Shown one piece after another: positions 33,170 through 44,949 of a DNA stretch of 64,000 nt. The notes below the pieces were generated by a model, which saw only the letters and a list, made by a program, of their open reading frames with translations, made no database searches and had not been told where the DNA came from. The stretch spans positions 82,178,706-82,242,705 of the forward strand of contig OZ024934.1 in NCBI GenBank assembly GCA_964017235.1. Direction: 5' to 3'. The DNA is from Sabellastarte sp. h YS-2021 (Eukaryota; Annelida; Polychaeta; Sabellida; Sabellidae). Position 1 is the stretch's first letter. Each line of letters opens with the position of its first letter. Position numbers and translations under genes: made by a program.

Positions 33170-36100
33170 TCAAACAGTATCTGTCTTGTGTTTTTCACCA
33201 TTTAGTTCAGTGGCTACCACTTCATCTTTATCATCACTAACTCTACCTGGCCCAACCTTTTGTAGATTTTCTGATTTCTTCTTCTTGGTTAAAATTTTAA
33301 ATACATCTCCTGTAATATAGAACAAAGAGATGATTGTTAACGGAATATATGTATTTGTAATTTATATTTGCGTTGTTTTTGCATGGGTTTGTAAGTAGAA
33401 AAAACATTCCATATATTTGGAGTACAATTGTGATTCAGCAAGTGTTTGCCCTTTCTGTTTAATCTTTCTGTGAAAAGAATTCAAGTCACATAGTTGAGTT
33501 TTATTTAAGACCAGTAGCAGACGATTGGTTAATAAAATAATATCCTTTATGTGTAACGTATGGACAAAATGTCGTTTTTGTTTGTGCGAGATTTTGAATG
33601 TTGAATATTAATTTTACAGTGGATCTTGTGAATTACCACATAATAGATTGAATCTTAGATGTCATATACATTGTATATGAAGACAGCTGCACGAAGCATA
33701 ATTCGCCTGGTTTTATTCAGTACTTTTTTGTTAATATTTAAACAGCTTGTCATGATAAAATTGATACTCTTCAGTCTTTAATAAGTTAAAGATCAATGTT
33801 CATAATTGAACAGAAAAAAAAATCATTCTCTTAGATTGGGGGCCGCTGTTATTTGGCATTTTATTAACTCCAGTTGGCCCCCGTCTCTCATTAAGTCTGT
33901 GTTGAACAAAATATCTGGATATTAAATCAACATCCTGAGTCAAAACGTCTTCCTAATAATGTGTAATCTAGCTTTGCAATCTTGTTGTCTCTTTATACTC
34001 TGGGATGAACTACAATCACATCGTCTCTAGATACTGTGGTATTTTTATGGTAAGTAATGTATTATATGTTATATATCCGGTTCCACTTTATTTTTCCAGA
34101 GATGAAATCAGGCAAAATACTATTTTTTTTACAGATACACAGACCCACACATACACCACATATACATTCATAATAACTACAGGTAACTATTTTGGATATT
34201 ATTATTATTACCTCAGGAGGTTATGTTTGTGCCTGGTTTTGTTTGTTTGTTTGTGTATTTGTGAACAAGATAACTCAAAAACTTATGGACGGATTTTGAT
34301 AAAATTTTCAGGATATGTCTGAAAAGGTAAAAGGAAGAAATGATTAAATTTTAGGAGTGATCCGGATCACTATCTGGATCTTCTGGATCCATGAAATGTA
34401 ATATTTAAAGACAGATAACTCAAAAAGTTAGGGATGGATTTTGATGACATTTTCAGGAAATGTTCTAAATGGGACAAGGAACAAGTGATTAGATTTTGGG
34501 AGTGATCTGGATCACTGTCTGGATCATCTGGATCCAGGCTTTTTAAAGGAAGTTATAGTCAGATAATTTTAGGGTGGATTTTGGTGATAGTCCAGGAATT
34601 GAGCTCCCTTGGCAGAGGTCTGCGCTCTCAGAGTGCTCTTGTTTGAATATATATTACCCCTTGTATTGAAACTATAGCTTTTGTAGATAATTTAGGAAAT
34701 CTAAATAAATTTCATTGAAGTACTTTATGTTTCTTTTCTTTTGATGAACTAGGTACAAGACTTCTAACTTTGTTTTAATAAAGTGCAGATATTCTTTGAA
34801 AAAGATTGGACATTTGGCATTTTTCTTGTCATTCAAGAACCATTTTCCCAATAAAATGAGGCAGTTTATAATTTATTTTTGGATTAGTTTGTAAATGTAG
34901 GCCAAGCAGAATTTAACATATATAGCATTGTAGATCGTGACACAAATAATCACTCCTTGTAACACCACATTTGTGATCCTGTGTTACTTTACATTAAGTC
35001 CTGTCCACAGAGTCCCGTGTGGTCGCAACAAATTGCAATTACATTTTGCTTCAAGACCTTATGCTTATGATTCTGAAAGATATCTTATATCTTGGTAGTG
35101 TATGTTTAAAAACGAGCTGCTCCTTTATCGATCCCACCACTCTGTCACCCATACAGCTCGTACATTTTAGTTTAGCGTGTGAGAGCTCATGGCACGTGTT
35201 TGAAACATTTAAAAAATCTACTATGTGCTGGAAACAGTGTACGTGTAGTGGCAAACACGCCCTACATAAATACGAATGAATCATAGTCAATTCGGCCCTT
35301 TACCAAATCGACCCCCGTCAAATCGGCCACCCAGAAAAAAGTATCATAGTCAAATCGGCCCCTTTGTAAAAAATACCCTGGTCAATTCGGCCCCTGGAAA
35401 TATTAAGCTGGTCAACTCGGCCCCTTTATGTTAAATAACTATAAATTTAGTCTATATAAATCATTATTTTTGTTTACATTATTACAAGCGAAGTGTTCAA
35501 AACTAACCAAAGAGTGAATAAATATTCATAATTCTTTTAAGGTGTAATTCATGAATGAAATTCGTCATCAAATAACATAAATAATATTTAGCTTAGTCCC
35601 AAAACGTATACATATATTACACAGATGTTAATAAAAAAACTTATATCAATGTTACACAAATATTAGTGAATTAAAGCCAATTGATCTCAAATGATCAAAA
35701 GAGTTACAAACAATTTTATATCTAAGCAGAGGGATTATTAACCAAGGTAGTAATCAACCAGTAGCATAATATTGAAAGTCACTTGTTCTTAAAAAGATCA
35801 CAAAAGTTATGATCCCATCTTCAGAGGCTATGTATTTTGTATAATTGCACTTATAGGGGGTCGATTTGCCGAGGGACGATTTGGCAAAGGGCCGATTCCT
35901 CCTGCTCCCATACAAATCCTCCCTTATTTATACTTCATAGATACTACCAAAATCTGAAACGTATCGAGTCAGGTACGAGATCCCAAGGAGTTAAATATTT
36001 TGTGCTCATATGTAATACAAGAGGCCAGCACGGATCTCTATATGAACTAGGTATTACTATCATAAATGATGTTTTGCAAATGTCTAATAACACAAAATGA

Positions 36101-39100
36101 TTAAAGTGTTACAAATGAATTATGATGAATTATGTATGCCACTCCTAAATGTGTTATTTAGATAATTCTAGTGGTGTGAGAGGTATCTGGTTGGTGTCCC
36201 AGCAGGCAATAGGATATCAAAAAGAAATCAAAAAGACACTGGGCAAGACATCAGAAACTGATGCTTATTTGAAATTCGAAATGACATCATATGTTAAATG
36301 TCAAACAGATCTTTAGTAGCCTAGTCTATTTGACATCTCCAAAAGCCATAAAAATGACATCTAGTAGCCGATATAAATTTGATATCAGCATAAGACATCA
36401 GTATGATCGCCCAATTTGGACTGACTTCATGTCTATATGACATCAGAAACTGACATCAATTTGATGTACTGATATAAAAATCTGATTGACATCATTTCAC
36501 AAGTGCTGAAACTAATTTTCAGTAATAAAAATATTGGTTAATAACATTATATTTTCACAGTTAATATCACATTACATTAACTACCATTTGTGTACACTTA
36601 CCTGACACAGCCTCAAGTGATTTCCATGTACTATAAGGATTATTCCATGGGAGAAAATAATTAATGTTCAATGGTAACCAGTTCAAAAATTTATACCATT
36701 TGTAAAGATACAAATTATGGGTACAAAAGTTTGAATATTAGAAGCCCTTTTTCTGAACTTTTATCTTTATTTATTCAATCTTTGGCTTGGTTGCAAAGTC
36801 AAAGTCAAAGTTGGGGTTTAACGTCCCGTTCAACAGCCAGGGTCATATTGGGACAGGTCCTCAGCATTGCCACTTGTGGGACTCGAACCCACAGAGGTGA
36901 CAGCCTATGATTAGATGCCAAACTTGCTAACCACTAGGCCACCGAGGACCTTGGCTTGGTTGCAAACACTAAAGTATACATTTGTTTACAAAACAACATA
37001 TTTCTTGTAAATTTTTGCTGTCACACAGCATTTTAGTTACAGTTTTAAACATAATTGTTTTGTCTGTACCAAAACTTAATTATTTTTGTCAAAGCAACAT
37101 CACAGAGACTAGAGGCCAAGTTAGTAGGTTCAGCATCTAATCAAAGGTTGTCACCTCTGCCTAGGTTTGACCCTACTCATGTGAAAAAGCTGAGGGCCTG
37201 TCCTAATATGACCCTGGCTGGTGTACAGGATGATATTACATTTGTAATATTCCTAAAAATGATATAATTTTATAGAATACTGATGTTAATCCGATCTCAA
37301 ATGATATGATGACACTCCACTTGAAATGTTTTAACAAAGTGACATCATATTAATATCATTAAGATGTCAGAAACAATGCCCGAGTAGAATATCAGGTCAC
37401 ATCATATTATTCGAACATCATATTTTCATCATTTGACATGACTACAAAAAGTCATGTTGGGATGGTGTCAATTTTATGTCATTGAATAGGATAATACAAT
37501 CACATTAGGTCTGGTTATCATTTTGTCATCTAGTTGATATTGTAGGTATGTTATTGACATAAAGTCATGTCATGTCACATAAACTGGATGTCAGATTTGT
37601 GTCAGATGACGTGACCACCTTAAATCATGTCCGAGTGATAGTTACTTGATGTCATATACTAACATGACCAAAACATGATGTCAAGAATTGGACCTGTGCC
37701 TGCTGGGGTAGCACCATGACTGTTAAGTTAGTTGAGCAGCTTGTCACTTTGGCATTTTGTTAAAGTACTGTGTGACGTTGGATTGTTTAAAAATAATATT
37801 AAAAAATGAAACATATTCTAGCCAGCTTAATTATTCAACAAGCAACTATTGAACTTTTATCATTTCTTTCATTTGCTAATCAGAAATTCAATTTTTTATT
37901 ATCCACAAAATAATTTCCACATATTTTCATATATTTCTCTGTTCTTTTTGTACGTTTCCTTTTTATAACTGATCATGTTTTGTTTCAGTTCTACTACTTT
38001 CACTTAATTTCTGTGATAATTTTATATGAGTTTCAGTTCTACTACATTCACTTAATTTCTGTGATAATTTTATTTGAGTTTCAGTTCTACTACTTTCACT
38101 TAATTTCTGTGATAATTTTATATGAGTTTCAGTTCTACTACATTCATTTAATTTCTGTGATAATAAAATTTTATATGAGTTTCAGTTCTACTACTTTCAC
38201 TTAATTTCTGTGATAATTTTATATGAGTTTCAGTTCTACTACATTCACTTAATTTCTGTGATAATTTTATATGAGTTTCAGTTCTACTACTTTCACTTAA
38301 TTTCTGTGATAATTTTATATGGGTTTCAGTTCTACTATGTTCACTTAATTTTTGTGATAATTTTATATGAATTTCAGTTCTACTACTTTCACTTAATTTC
38401 TGTGATAATTTTATATGACTTTTAGTTCTGCTACGTTCACTTAATTTCTGTTATAATTTTATATGAATTTTGTGTCATCAAAAAGATGACCAATCTTTTA
38501 TTATTGAGATTACATAATTACTAGTAAGTGTATATGTAGAATAATATGTAGAAATCACATCAGATCAAGTTATATGACATGTCCTCACCCATGTGATCCT
38601 GAGTAAGGGCAATGACAGAAGACATCCAGGCCAGACCTATGACAATCCAGGCGGACACCATCAATCTGTACACAGGTTTCCCCCAGGAATTCTGATCAAA
38701 TCCTACCATGAAACAATAAATAAACTGGAAAGTCTTCGTAGAGTCCAGACCTCCACCAAGAATTACTTGCACTTCGCTGACAAAGCAACTTGCTTTCAGC
38801 ATCTTGCTGACACATTTCGTTGACAATCTACTTGTTAATACCTGCTCATTTTTTGCAGATGTTTTAAGAAGTATTTAAGACATACATATGTGTTATATAT
38901 TTCATTGGAAAGGTATTTGAGTTTCTGCTAATTTTTATTGCATTAAAATCCATCCACTAATAAGGTTGAAAATATTATTCAAAATCCAACTTTGCTGTAC
39001 AAGTTACAATATTTTATGATTTTATCCAACACAAAATACACAAAAAGGGTTAGAAACTGTTAAGAAATGCCCTCAAAATAGAATCATTAACAATTTGTAA

Positions 39101-42100
39101 CATAATGTTAACTAATCTATGACTATCTAATACAAAAATACCACTTCTAATCACCTAAGATCAACATTTTGCTTCAAACACAGCTGATTATTTGTTAATT
39201 ATTGTCGACAAACAGTGTCAATGAGATGCTGTATGTGAATTCTAATGTTGGTGAAGTGCCCGAATAGCTCTGCCGAGAAGGCAAATCAGCCCCACACATT
39301 GTAATTTCTCCCAAATATTTCTCCCAAAATTTAATATCATCTACCTTCGGTGAGGCCCACTCACATAATATATTTCTTAAAAATGTGTTTAACAGTTTTT
39401 AAGTAATTGCAAACACAGACAGACAGACGGACAAATGAATGCCAGCACTAACATAACCCCCCTTGGTAGAGATAATCTGTATGTTATTGTCACAAGTAGA
39501 ATGTTGGACAACATGAAGTGGCTTTAAAATGTACATATGTTACACTACAGTTTCAAAGAAACATTGAAAAATGAGTTTCAAATAATCTTACAAGATTATA
39601 ATAAGAGTAGTGTGTGATATGTTGGTAGGTTTGAATTTGGATCGCTGTTTTGATAGGATGAACCACAACAAAACAAATAATAAAATTCATGTGTTATTCT
39701 ATCCTCATGTGGGGATGTCTTTCCACAAAAACCAATCCTCACCGAAACCATAAGGATTTCCGAAAAAAATACCAAGACCTACAATTCACAATTATTTTAG
39801 CTGCACACACTATAGTTTATGAGACAGTTTTTGATTGAAGGAAGATCAAGTGATATAATGATATTATTCTGCAATATATACTTTTATTGACACTAAAAAC
39901 AATATTTAAACACCTTACTACTTATAATTACCAATGTTTTGAAAATAACTTCGAATGCTAAATGTTAACTCAAAAATATTTTCCACAGCTTACAAATTTT
40001 TGTTTTAGTAAGATATATTTCATTTTGGCATGAATAACTAAAAATAGAACGTCAGTACATTGTGAAAATGCCACATTAATTACTTTTGACTTTTGGAAAA
40101 TAAATGAAGTGCACAGAAAGTTAATCATTGAAAACATTGTAAATGCTAACACCTATAAAACACTTTGGAAGCTACCCTTAAACAGGAAATGACATCAAAC
40201 TGTTTTACCAGGTCTGTTTACAAATAGTAATTAACTTTTAAGCTGGTTATTACGCTTGGAAAAAAGTACATGGATCATGGCTGAATCTACATTTAATTAG
40301 CATCATTTGTAATGTTTTGAATTATTATATTTTTACTCGTAACAGTTTAAGCGATAGTCATGTTTTGTATCATTCATCAGTGTTCTGGTGCTTAAATGGA
40401 TGCCATGCTGAAACTGTTTTTAACGACATAGTGATGTGTTTTATTGTGCTAAAATACACTGATGTCCTTATTCATCTTTTCATCCTAAATTAAAACAAGA
40501 ATAACCTACACGAAGCCTGACTGGTACACAAAGCCTGATTGGTACAAATCCTGATTGATACACCAAGCCTGATTGGTACGCCTCGTTCAACCAGAGCTAT
40601 TCATCTAGAGAATTGTAAAACCCCATAAACCACAAGTCACTTGATGTTCTAAACAAAGAAATTGAGTCATACCTGCTACATAGTCTCCGAATCCTATGGT
40701 TGTCAAAGTAATGAAGGAGTAGTAAATGCCATTGCCTATGGACCAGTCCTTTTCCACCACATTAAAAATAAGCGCAGGGATGATCATGAGTAGAACTGTA
40801 AAGACTGCATGGATGACCATAAACCTAAAGTCAGAACAGAACAGTGACTGCAAAGAGCTGCCAAAAACTGCTAAAACATACTAACATGACAGGTTATTTA
40901 TCCAAAAAGGTACTGAGAAATTTTAGGTCAAAGTGACACAACTGATTCCGAAGAAGGGGACAAAGGTTAAAGTCAGAAATTGGAAAAGATTCCCAGGAAT
41001 CAGTGTTTAGGTCAAGGTGACACAATTGCAACCTTGTCAAATTTAATAGCACGGCACAGATGAGTTGTAAGCAACCTACGACCAAAAATAACAGTTGTTA
41101 CTACTTTGGACTGAAATGCTCACTTGTAAAAATAACAAGGCCACTGGAGCCGCAGTTATCTCCCGCATTAGGATTAGTAATTTTTGAGAAATAAGGCCTT
41201 TGTAGTAAGATGACCCCACTTAACACTGATTACGAAGAAGGGGTCAAAGGTCAAAGTCAGAAATTGGAAAAGATTCCCTGGAATCAGTGTTTAGGTCAAG
41301 TTGACACAATTGCAACCTTGTCAATGTATCTTAAACCTAACCTGGATTGTAAATACAACTAGTGTAGTGTTAATTTAATAAGAACAAAATATATTATGAT
41401 ACTTTCTCTCTGACCCTGAAGCTTCTCCAACCTGACCTTTGACTTGTTTTTAAATCTGAACTGGTACTCGAGGAAATAAGAAATTGTAAGATTCCCCCTA
41501 CCCCCTCAGTGTTTCACTGAGTTGCATTTGGTCTTATTATGCTACATAAGGACACCGCTATATATATGATATTAAAACAAATTTGGGGGTAAAAATAAGT
41601 AATGCAAAGGCTCAAATTAATTCGTGAAGCACAGGTAACAATAAATTGACATAGTGCAACAGACCTGAAAAACTTTGATATCTTCGGGTACTTTGCACAT
41701 CCTTGACAACACTGCTTCAAACACCAGGAATCGATAGTGGTAAAGAGCTGAGCAAGTTTCTTCCCAATCTCAGCAAACATGATCAAAGCAAATGGTATGC
41801 CAATCAAAGCAAAGAACACACAGAAGACACGCCCACCTGTGGTCACTGGAGAAATGTTTCCATAACCTGAGGATAGAGACATTCTCTTCAAAGTGCTCCT
41901 AACTTTTTCATAGATAAGTTCTATATGCGTCAATGTAACTTAAAAACATTACTACAATTAAATAATTTTATATATTTTTATTCACTGCATTTTTAAATTA
42001 TAAATTTTAACATAATAAAAGTCTCACCTCAATACTGGACAATAATTTCTTTTAGATTTAATACCATTTAACAGTTTTGTGTTGTAGAACCATTTAGACA

Positions 42101-44943
42101 CATCATAGCACGACACAGATAAGTTATAAGCAACCTACGACCAAAAAGATTGGTTGTTACTACTTTGGACAGAAATGCTCACTTGTAAAAATAACAAGAC
42201 CACTGCCGCAGCAGTTATCTTCCGCCTTAGGATTAGTAATATATGAGAAATAAGGGAGATATAAGGCCTTTGTAGTAAGATGACCCCACTTGACACTGAT
42301 TCCAAAGAAGGGGTCAAAGGTCAAAGTCAGAAATTGGAAAAGATTCCCAGGCCATGACTTCCTATAAGTTGTTTTCAGATTCCAAACCCCTGGTAGCAAT
42401 GATGAAGGAGATAAAAGGCCTTTTTAATGGGATAACCCCATTTGACATTAAATGTGATATGGCGGCCATTTTGTTTTTGAAACTAGGCCAAAATTACGAC
42501 CAGGCTAACTTTCATAGCCATATATCTTTCGTGCAAATTTGATAAACCTAGCTGCAATATTTCAAGTTTTACAGCATCTTAATGATTTTCAAATAATTGG
42601 CTATTGCAGCCATTTTGTTTTTCAAAATGAGGCCAAAATTGTTCACAGGCAAGACATTTGCAGACCAGGACTTCTCATGGGCTGTTTTTACATTCTGATG
42701 CCCTAGCACCAACAATAAGGGAGATATAAGGACGTTTTAGTATGATGTTACCATTTAACCTTGAAGCAAGGTCAAATTCAACACCTGGGAAATATTGCCA
42801 GGCCTTGACTTACTAAAAATTGTTTTCACATCCCAAACCCCTAGGAGCAATGGTAAGGGAGATAAGGCCTTTTAATAGGATAACCCAATTTGACATTAAA
42901 CATGTCATATGGCGGCCATTTTGTTTTCGAAACTAGGCCAAAATTACTATCAGACTAGCTTTCCTAGCAATATATCTTTTGTGCAAATTTGATGAAGCTA
43001 GCTGCAATATTTTAAGATATAGAGCATCTTTATGATCTTCAAACAATTGGCTATGACGGCCATTTTGTTTTTCAAAATGAGGCCAAAATTTTGCACAGAC
43101 ATGTTTTTATAGCCATAAACATACCCTGCAAATTTGGTGAAGATATCCTTATAAAATATAAATGAATGAGATATTAAGGTTTATGTAAAAACATGACGAA
43201 TGGACGGACAGACGGGCGGACACACACACATACGGAAGGCGTGTTATAATCTCCCGACCACGGCCTTTGGCCACTTGGAGAGATAATAAACAAGTTTAAG
43301 AAATGGGGCTATGGTGTATCATCACAGCAACAATGGCCCTGTGGTTTATGACTGAAAAGATAAACCTATACTATCAAGGTAATTGTGGCATATTATATAG
43401 GAATGTCAGGAAAGTCAAAATGCAGATATATAACACCATTTTGAAATACCTATAGTAGTAACCACAGTGATGGCGAAGTAAATGGAAGTGTAAGCATTCC
43501 ATGTGCTCTCTTCATTGCCTGTGATATTTGAAGGAAGTAATCCATTCCGTCTGGCCATCATCAACTGATCTAGAAGCTTCTGTAGATCTTTATAGGATAC
43601 ACAGGTGTTGTTACCTAGAATAGACATCTCATACCAAGGTCACTGACATACATACAGTCTTAATTGGTATTATAATGGTTGTAGAAAACATACATTGTGC
43701 ATTCTGCAGGCCAAAGAACTTTGGGACATTTGGAACAAAAAGTAAAATTTGGGGTTATACATTGCTTTTAAAAGCGAATACTAGATAAGGAGTGAAATTC
43801 AGAGAAGATTATCCAGTGCGTTTAAATTGCGCCAATGATATCAGTAAAATCAATCAATCTCACCTAATGTTCCTTTTATTAGCATCCTTCCGATTACGAG
43901 ATTCACACAAAGTGTCAAATAGAATTTGTTTTTAGATTTCTAATTAACTAAAGACTGTAGAATTCTACAATAAATGCATTTTTACACAGTGAATGTAAAA
44001 AAGAGAATTTAACCTGTTCATAGACCTGTTCTGAAAGGCAACACATCTGATATATGAAACCAGGTCTGTAGATACAGTTGGTGAAACAGTTTTGGGACAA
44101 TGGTTGTTATTGTGACTTTTTATCTTATTCCTACAGTATTGATTCAAGGCTTTAAATCATTTTTCAATGAAATATGCATATTGTCTGTAATATTACAGCT
44201 TTGTATCAAACAGCTGGAAGCGAGACACAGTAATGTATCAGATTTACTCTTTGGAAATAGATTGGAAAACTACCACTGATTTCCACTGCATCTCTGCAAA
44301 ATATGGTTGCTTTCATAATGTCACTTGGAGGGTGTTAGTATATTTACAATGGGTATTAATCATCCAGTTAATATTAAAATTAAATCCTTTGAATATTTTC
44401 ATGTCACTTTCTCTCTCTCTCTGAACGTCGCCCATTCCTCGTGTGCCAAAAATAAATACATACAATTATTGCTCTTGCTTTATGGTAAAAACTCTTTACA
44501 AGAGTATGTAAAGTTTTAAATGTTTTAAAATATCTAAGGCTACTATGTCCTTGTAAGTTCTGTTTATAAGTTTGAGTCCAGTGTACTGAAACAAATATTC
44601 CAGTTTTTGCAGCCTGAATTGTTGAAAATTTAAAATATAAATTTTAGACCTGTTCTGATACTAGGGTATCTACTGAAGGGACAAAATTCTCTGATTAATT
44701 ATGTAACCCTGAGAGTCATTTAAACCTTTAAAATTGGGGTTTATCTCATATTAAATTTTAAAACGAACACTTTTGGTCTTATTAATTCCATTCCCACTCA
44801 CCAAGCCAATCTGCTAAGAATTTGTTGGAGGTTAAGTCTGTCTGTTCCCCTTTTTCCTGCTCTAATGCCATGAAAACGACTCCACCCACTACAACGTACA
44901 CCACGTATAACAATATGACCAAAAGAAGCTGCCAAAGTTTCAT
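33170..44943 (-). CDS. Two-pore-domain potassium channel B (K2P paralogue), six coding exons
   Basis: Exons on the minus strand are 44802-44943, 43450-43614, 41665-41866, 40673-40824, 38589-38702 and 33170-33309. They total 915 nt and encode 304 residues, with the same phases (1,1,2,1,1) as gene A. The product has a first helix from residue 4 and a cap with GNNTC. Pore 1 is TTIGYGN, then helix 2 ([17 protein letters not shown]) and a loop rich in cysteine and lysine before helix 3. Pore 2 is [11 protein letters not shown] and helix 4 contains [18 protein letters not shown]. The 46-residue tail has KKKK and ends in KTDTV, which resembles a class I PDZ-binding end (T-D-T-V). Expected role: plasma-membrane background K+ current. 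Exon 5 has exactly the same length (114 nt) in both paralogues. Introns are far longer here because of repeat insertions. Confidence 0.92.
33320..34190. other. No recognised feature within the last intron of K2P gene B
   Basis: AT-rich intron sequence without credible ORFs; the 105-residue frame at 34005-34322 runs into the adjacent repeat. Confidence 0.4.
34196..34645 (+). mobile_element. Dispersed element of a repeat type widespread in animals
   Basis: The left end contains cctcaggaggttatgtttgt. The body repeats aactcaaaaa-ttatggacggattttgat and gtgatccggatcac motifs two to three times, and the right end contains ggcagaggtctgcgctctca. I recognise this layout as a repeat found in many aquatic animals but cannot name its class. 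A more diverged relative lies inverted at 39245-39475. Confidence 0.6.
35283..35908. mobile_element. TIR element with cggccc-rich ends
   Basis: The left end reads aattcggccctttaccaaat and the right end is its inverted counterpart (atttggcaaagggccgattc). Near the left end the motif gtcaa-tcggcccc recurs four times in short order. The internal 400 bases are AT-rich and non-coding. At about 620 bp it fits a non-autonomous DNA transposon; no clear target duplication was found. Confidence 0.6.
36798..36950 (-). mobile_element. Intact tRNA-derived SINE (family B) with 16-bp TSD
   Basis: Perfect 16-base target duplications (ttggcttggttgcaaa) flank it at 36782-36797 and 36951-36966. On the minus strand it starts ggtcctcggtggcctagtgg (A box) and has B box ggttcgagtcc. 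It ends aaccccaactttgactttgac without a long poly(A). This is the reference copy for family B in the window. Confidence 0.85.
37106..37245 (+). mobile_element. Diverged SINE (family B)
   Basis: It has gaggccaagttagtaggttc for the head, a weak B box (ggtttgaccctactc), and gggcctgtcctaatatgacc followed by ctggctg in the body. It is clearly older than the copy at 36798-36950 and also nested in the cccagcaggca element. Confidence 0.6.
37984..38466 (+). repeat. 48-bp minisatellite, ten copies with dimeric order
   Basis: The unit gttctacta-tttcacttaa and on to gataattttatatgagtttca repeats every 48 bases about ten times. Copies alternate between ctactttcac and ctacattcac at one site, giving a 96-bp higher-order dimer over most of the block. 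One copy has a short insertion near 38163 and the last copies are diverged. Because 48 is divisible by three, long frames appear here that are not genes. It lies in the last intron of K2P gene B. Confidence 0.9.
38830..40480. other. Intron 4 of K2P gene B, with an inverted repeat-element fragment
   Basis: Mostly AT-rich sequence. At 39245-39475 the minus strand reads ttggtagagataat-type ends, cagacagacggac and ggcagagctattcgggcac. This is a diverged relative of the element at 34196-34645. Confidence 0.5.
40505..40590 (+). repeat. Short tandem repeat, about 20-bp unit, four copies
   Basis: The motif aagcctgattggtaca and variants occur four times in succession within intron 4 of K2P gene B, just beyond the exon at 40673-40824. 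Confidence 0.7.
40905..43290. repeat. Mosaic of duplicated repeat blocks around exon 3 of K2P gene B
   Basis: A block with gaagaaggggtcaaaggtca and gaaattggaaaagattccc occurs near 40953, 41229 and 42306. A second block with tatggcggccattttgtttt and caaaatgaggccaaaatt occurs near 42460-42650 and again near 42910-43095, offset about 450 bases. The right edge (gacggacagacgggcgg, then tctcccgaccacggcctttg) looks like an element end. The coding exon at 41665-41866 sits between copies and is intact. Confidence 0.65.
43620..44795. other. Intron 1 of K2P gene B, nothing recognised
   Basis: The interval holds a short (TC)n run near 44410 and AT-rich sequence without coding or repeat signatures I can name. 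Confidence 0.45.
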
Positions 44944-44949
44944 GGTTTG

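Larger units (their letters stand above)
36198..37707. mobile_element. Large TIR element bounded by cccagcaggca, with nested SINEs
   Basis: The ends are cccagcaggca and tgcctgctggg. The interior is rich in tgacatca and gatgtca motifs. It holds an intact SINE at 36798-36950 and a diverged one at about 37106-37240, so it is older than both. There is no transposase sequence. It lies in the last intron of K2P gene B. Confidence 0.6.

Noticed and set aside
37980-38425. Two repetitive frames ([15 protein letters not shown] pattern)
   Set aside because: They are produced by the 48-bp minisatellite in an intron; unit length divisible by three keeps the frame open.
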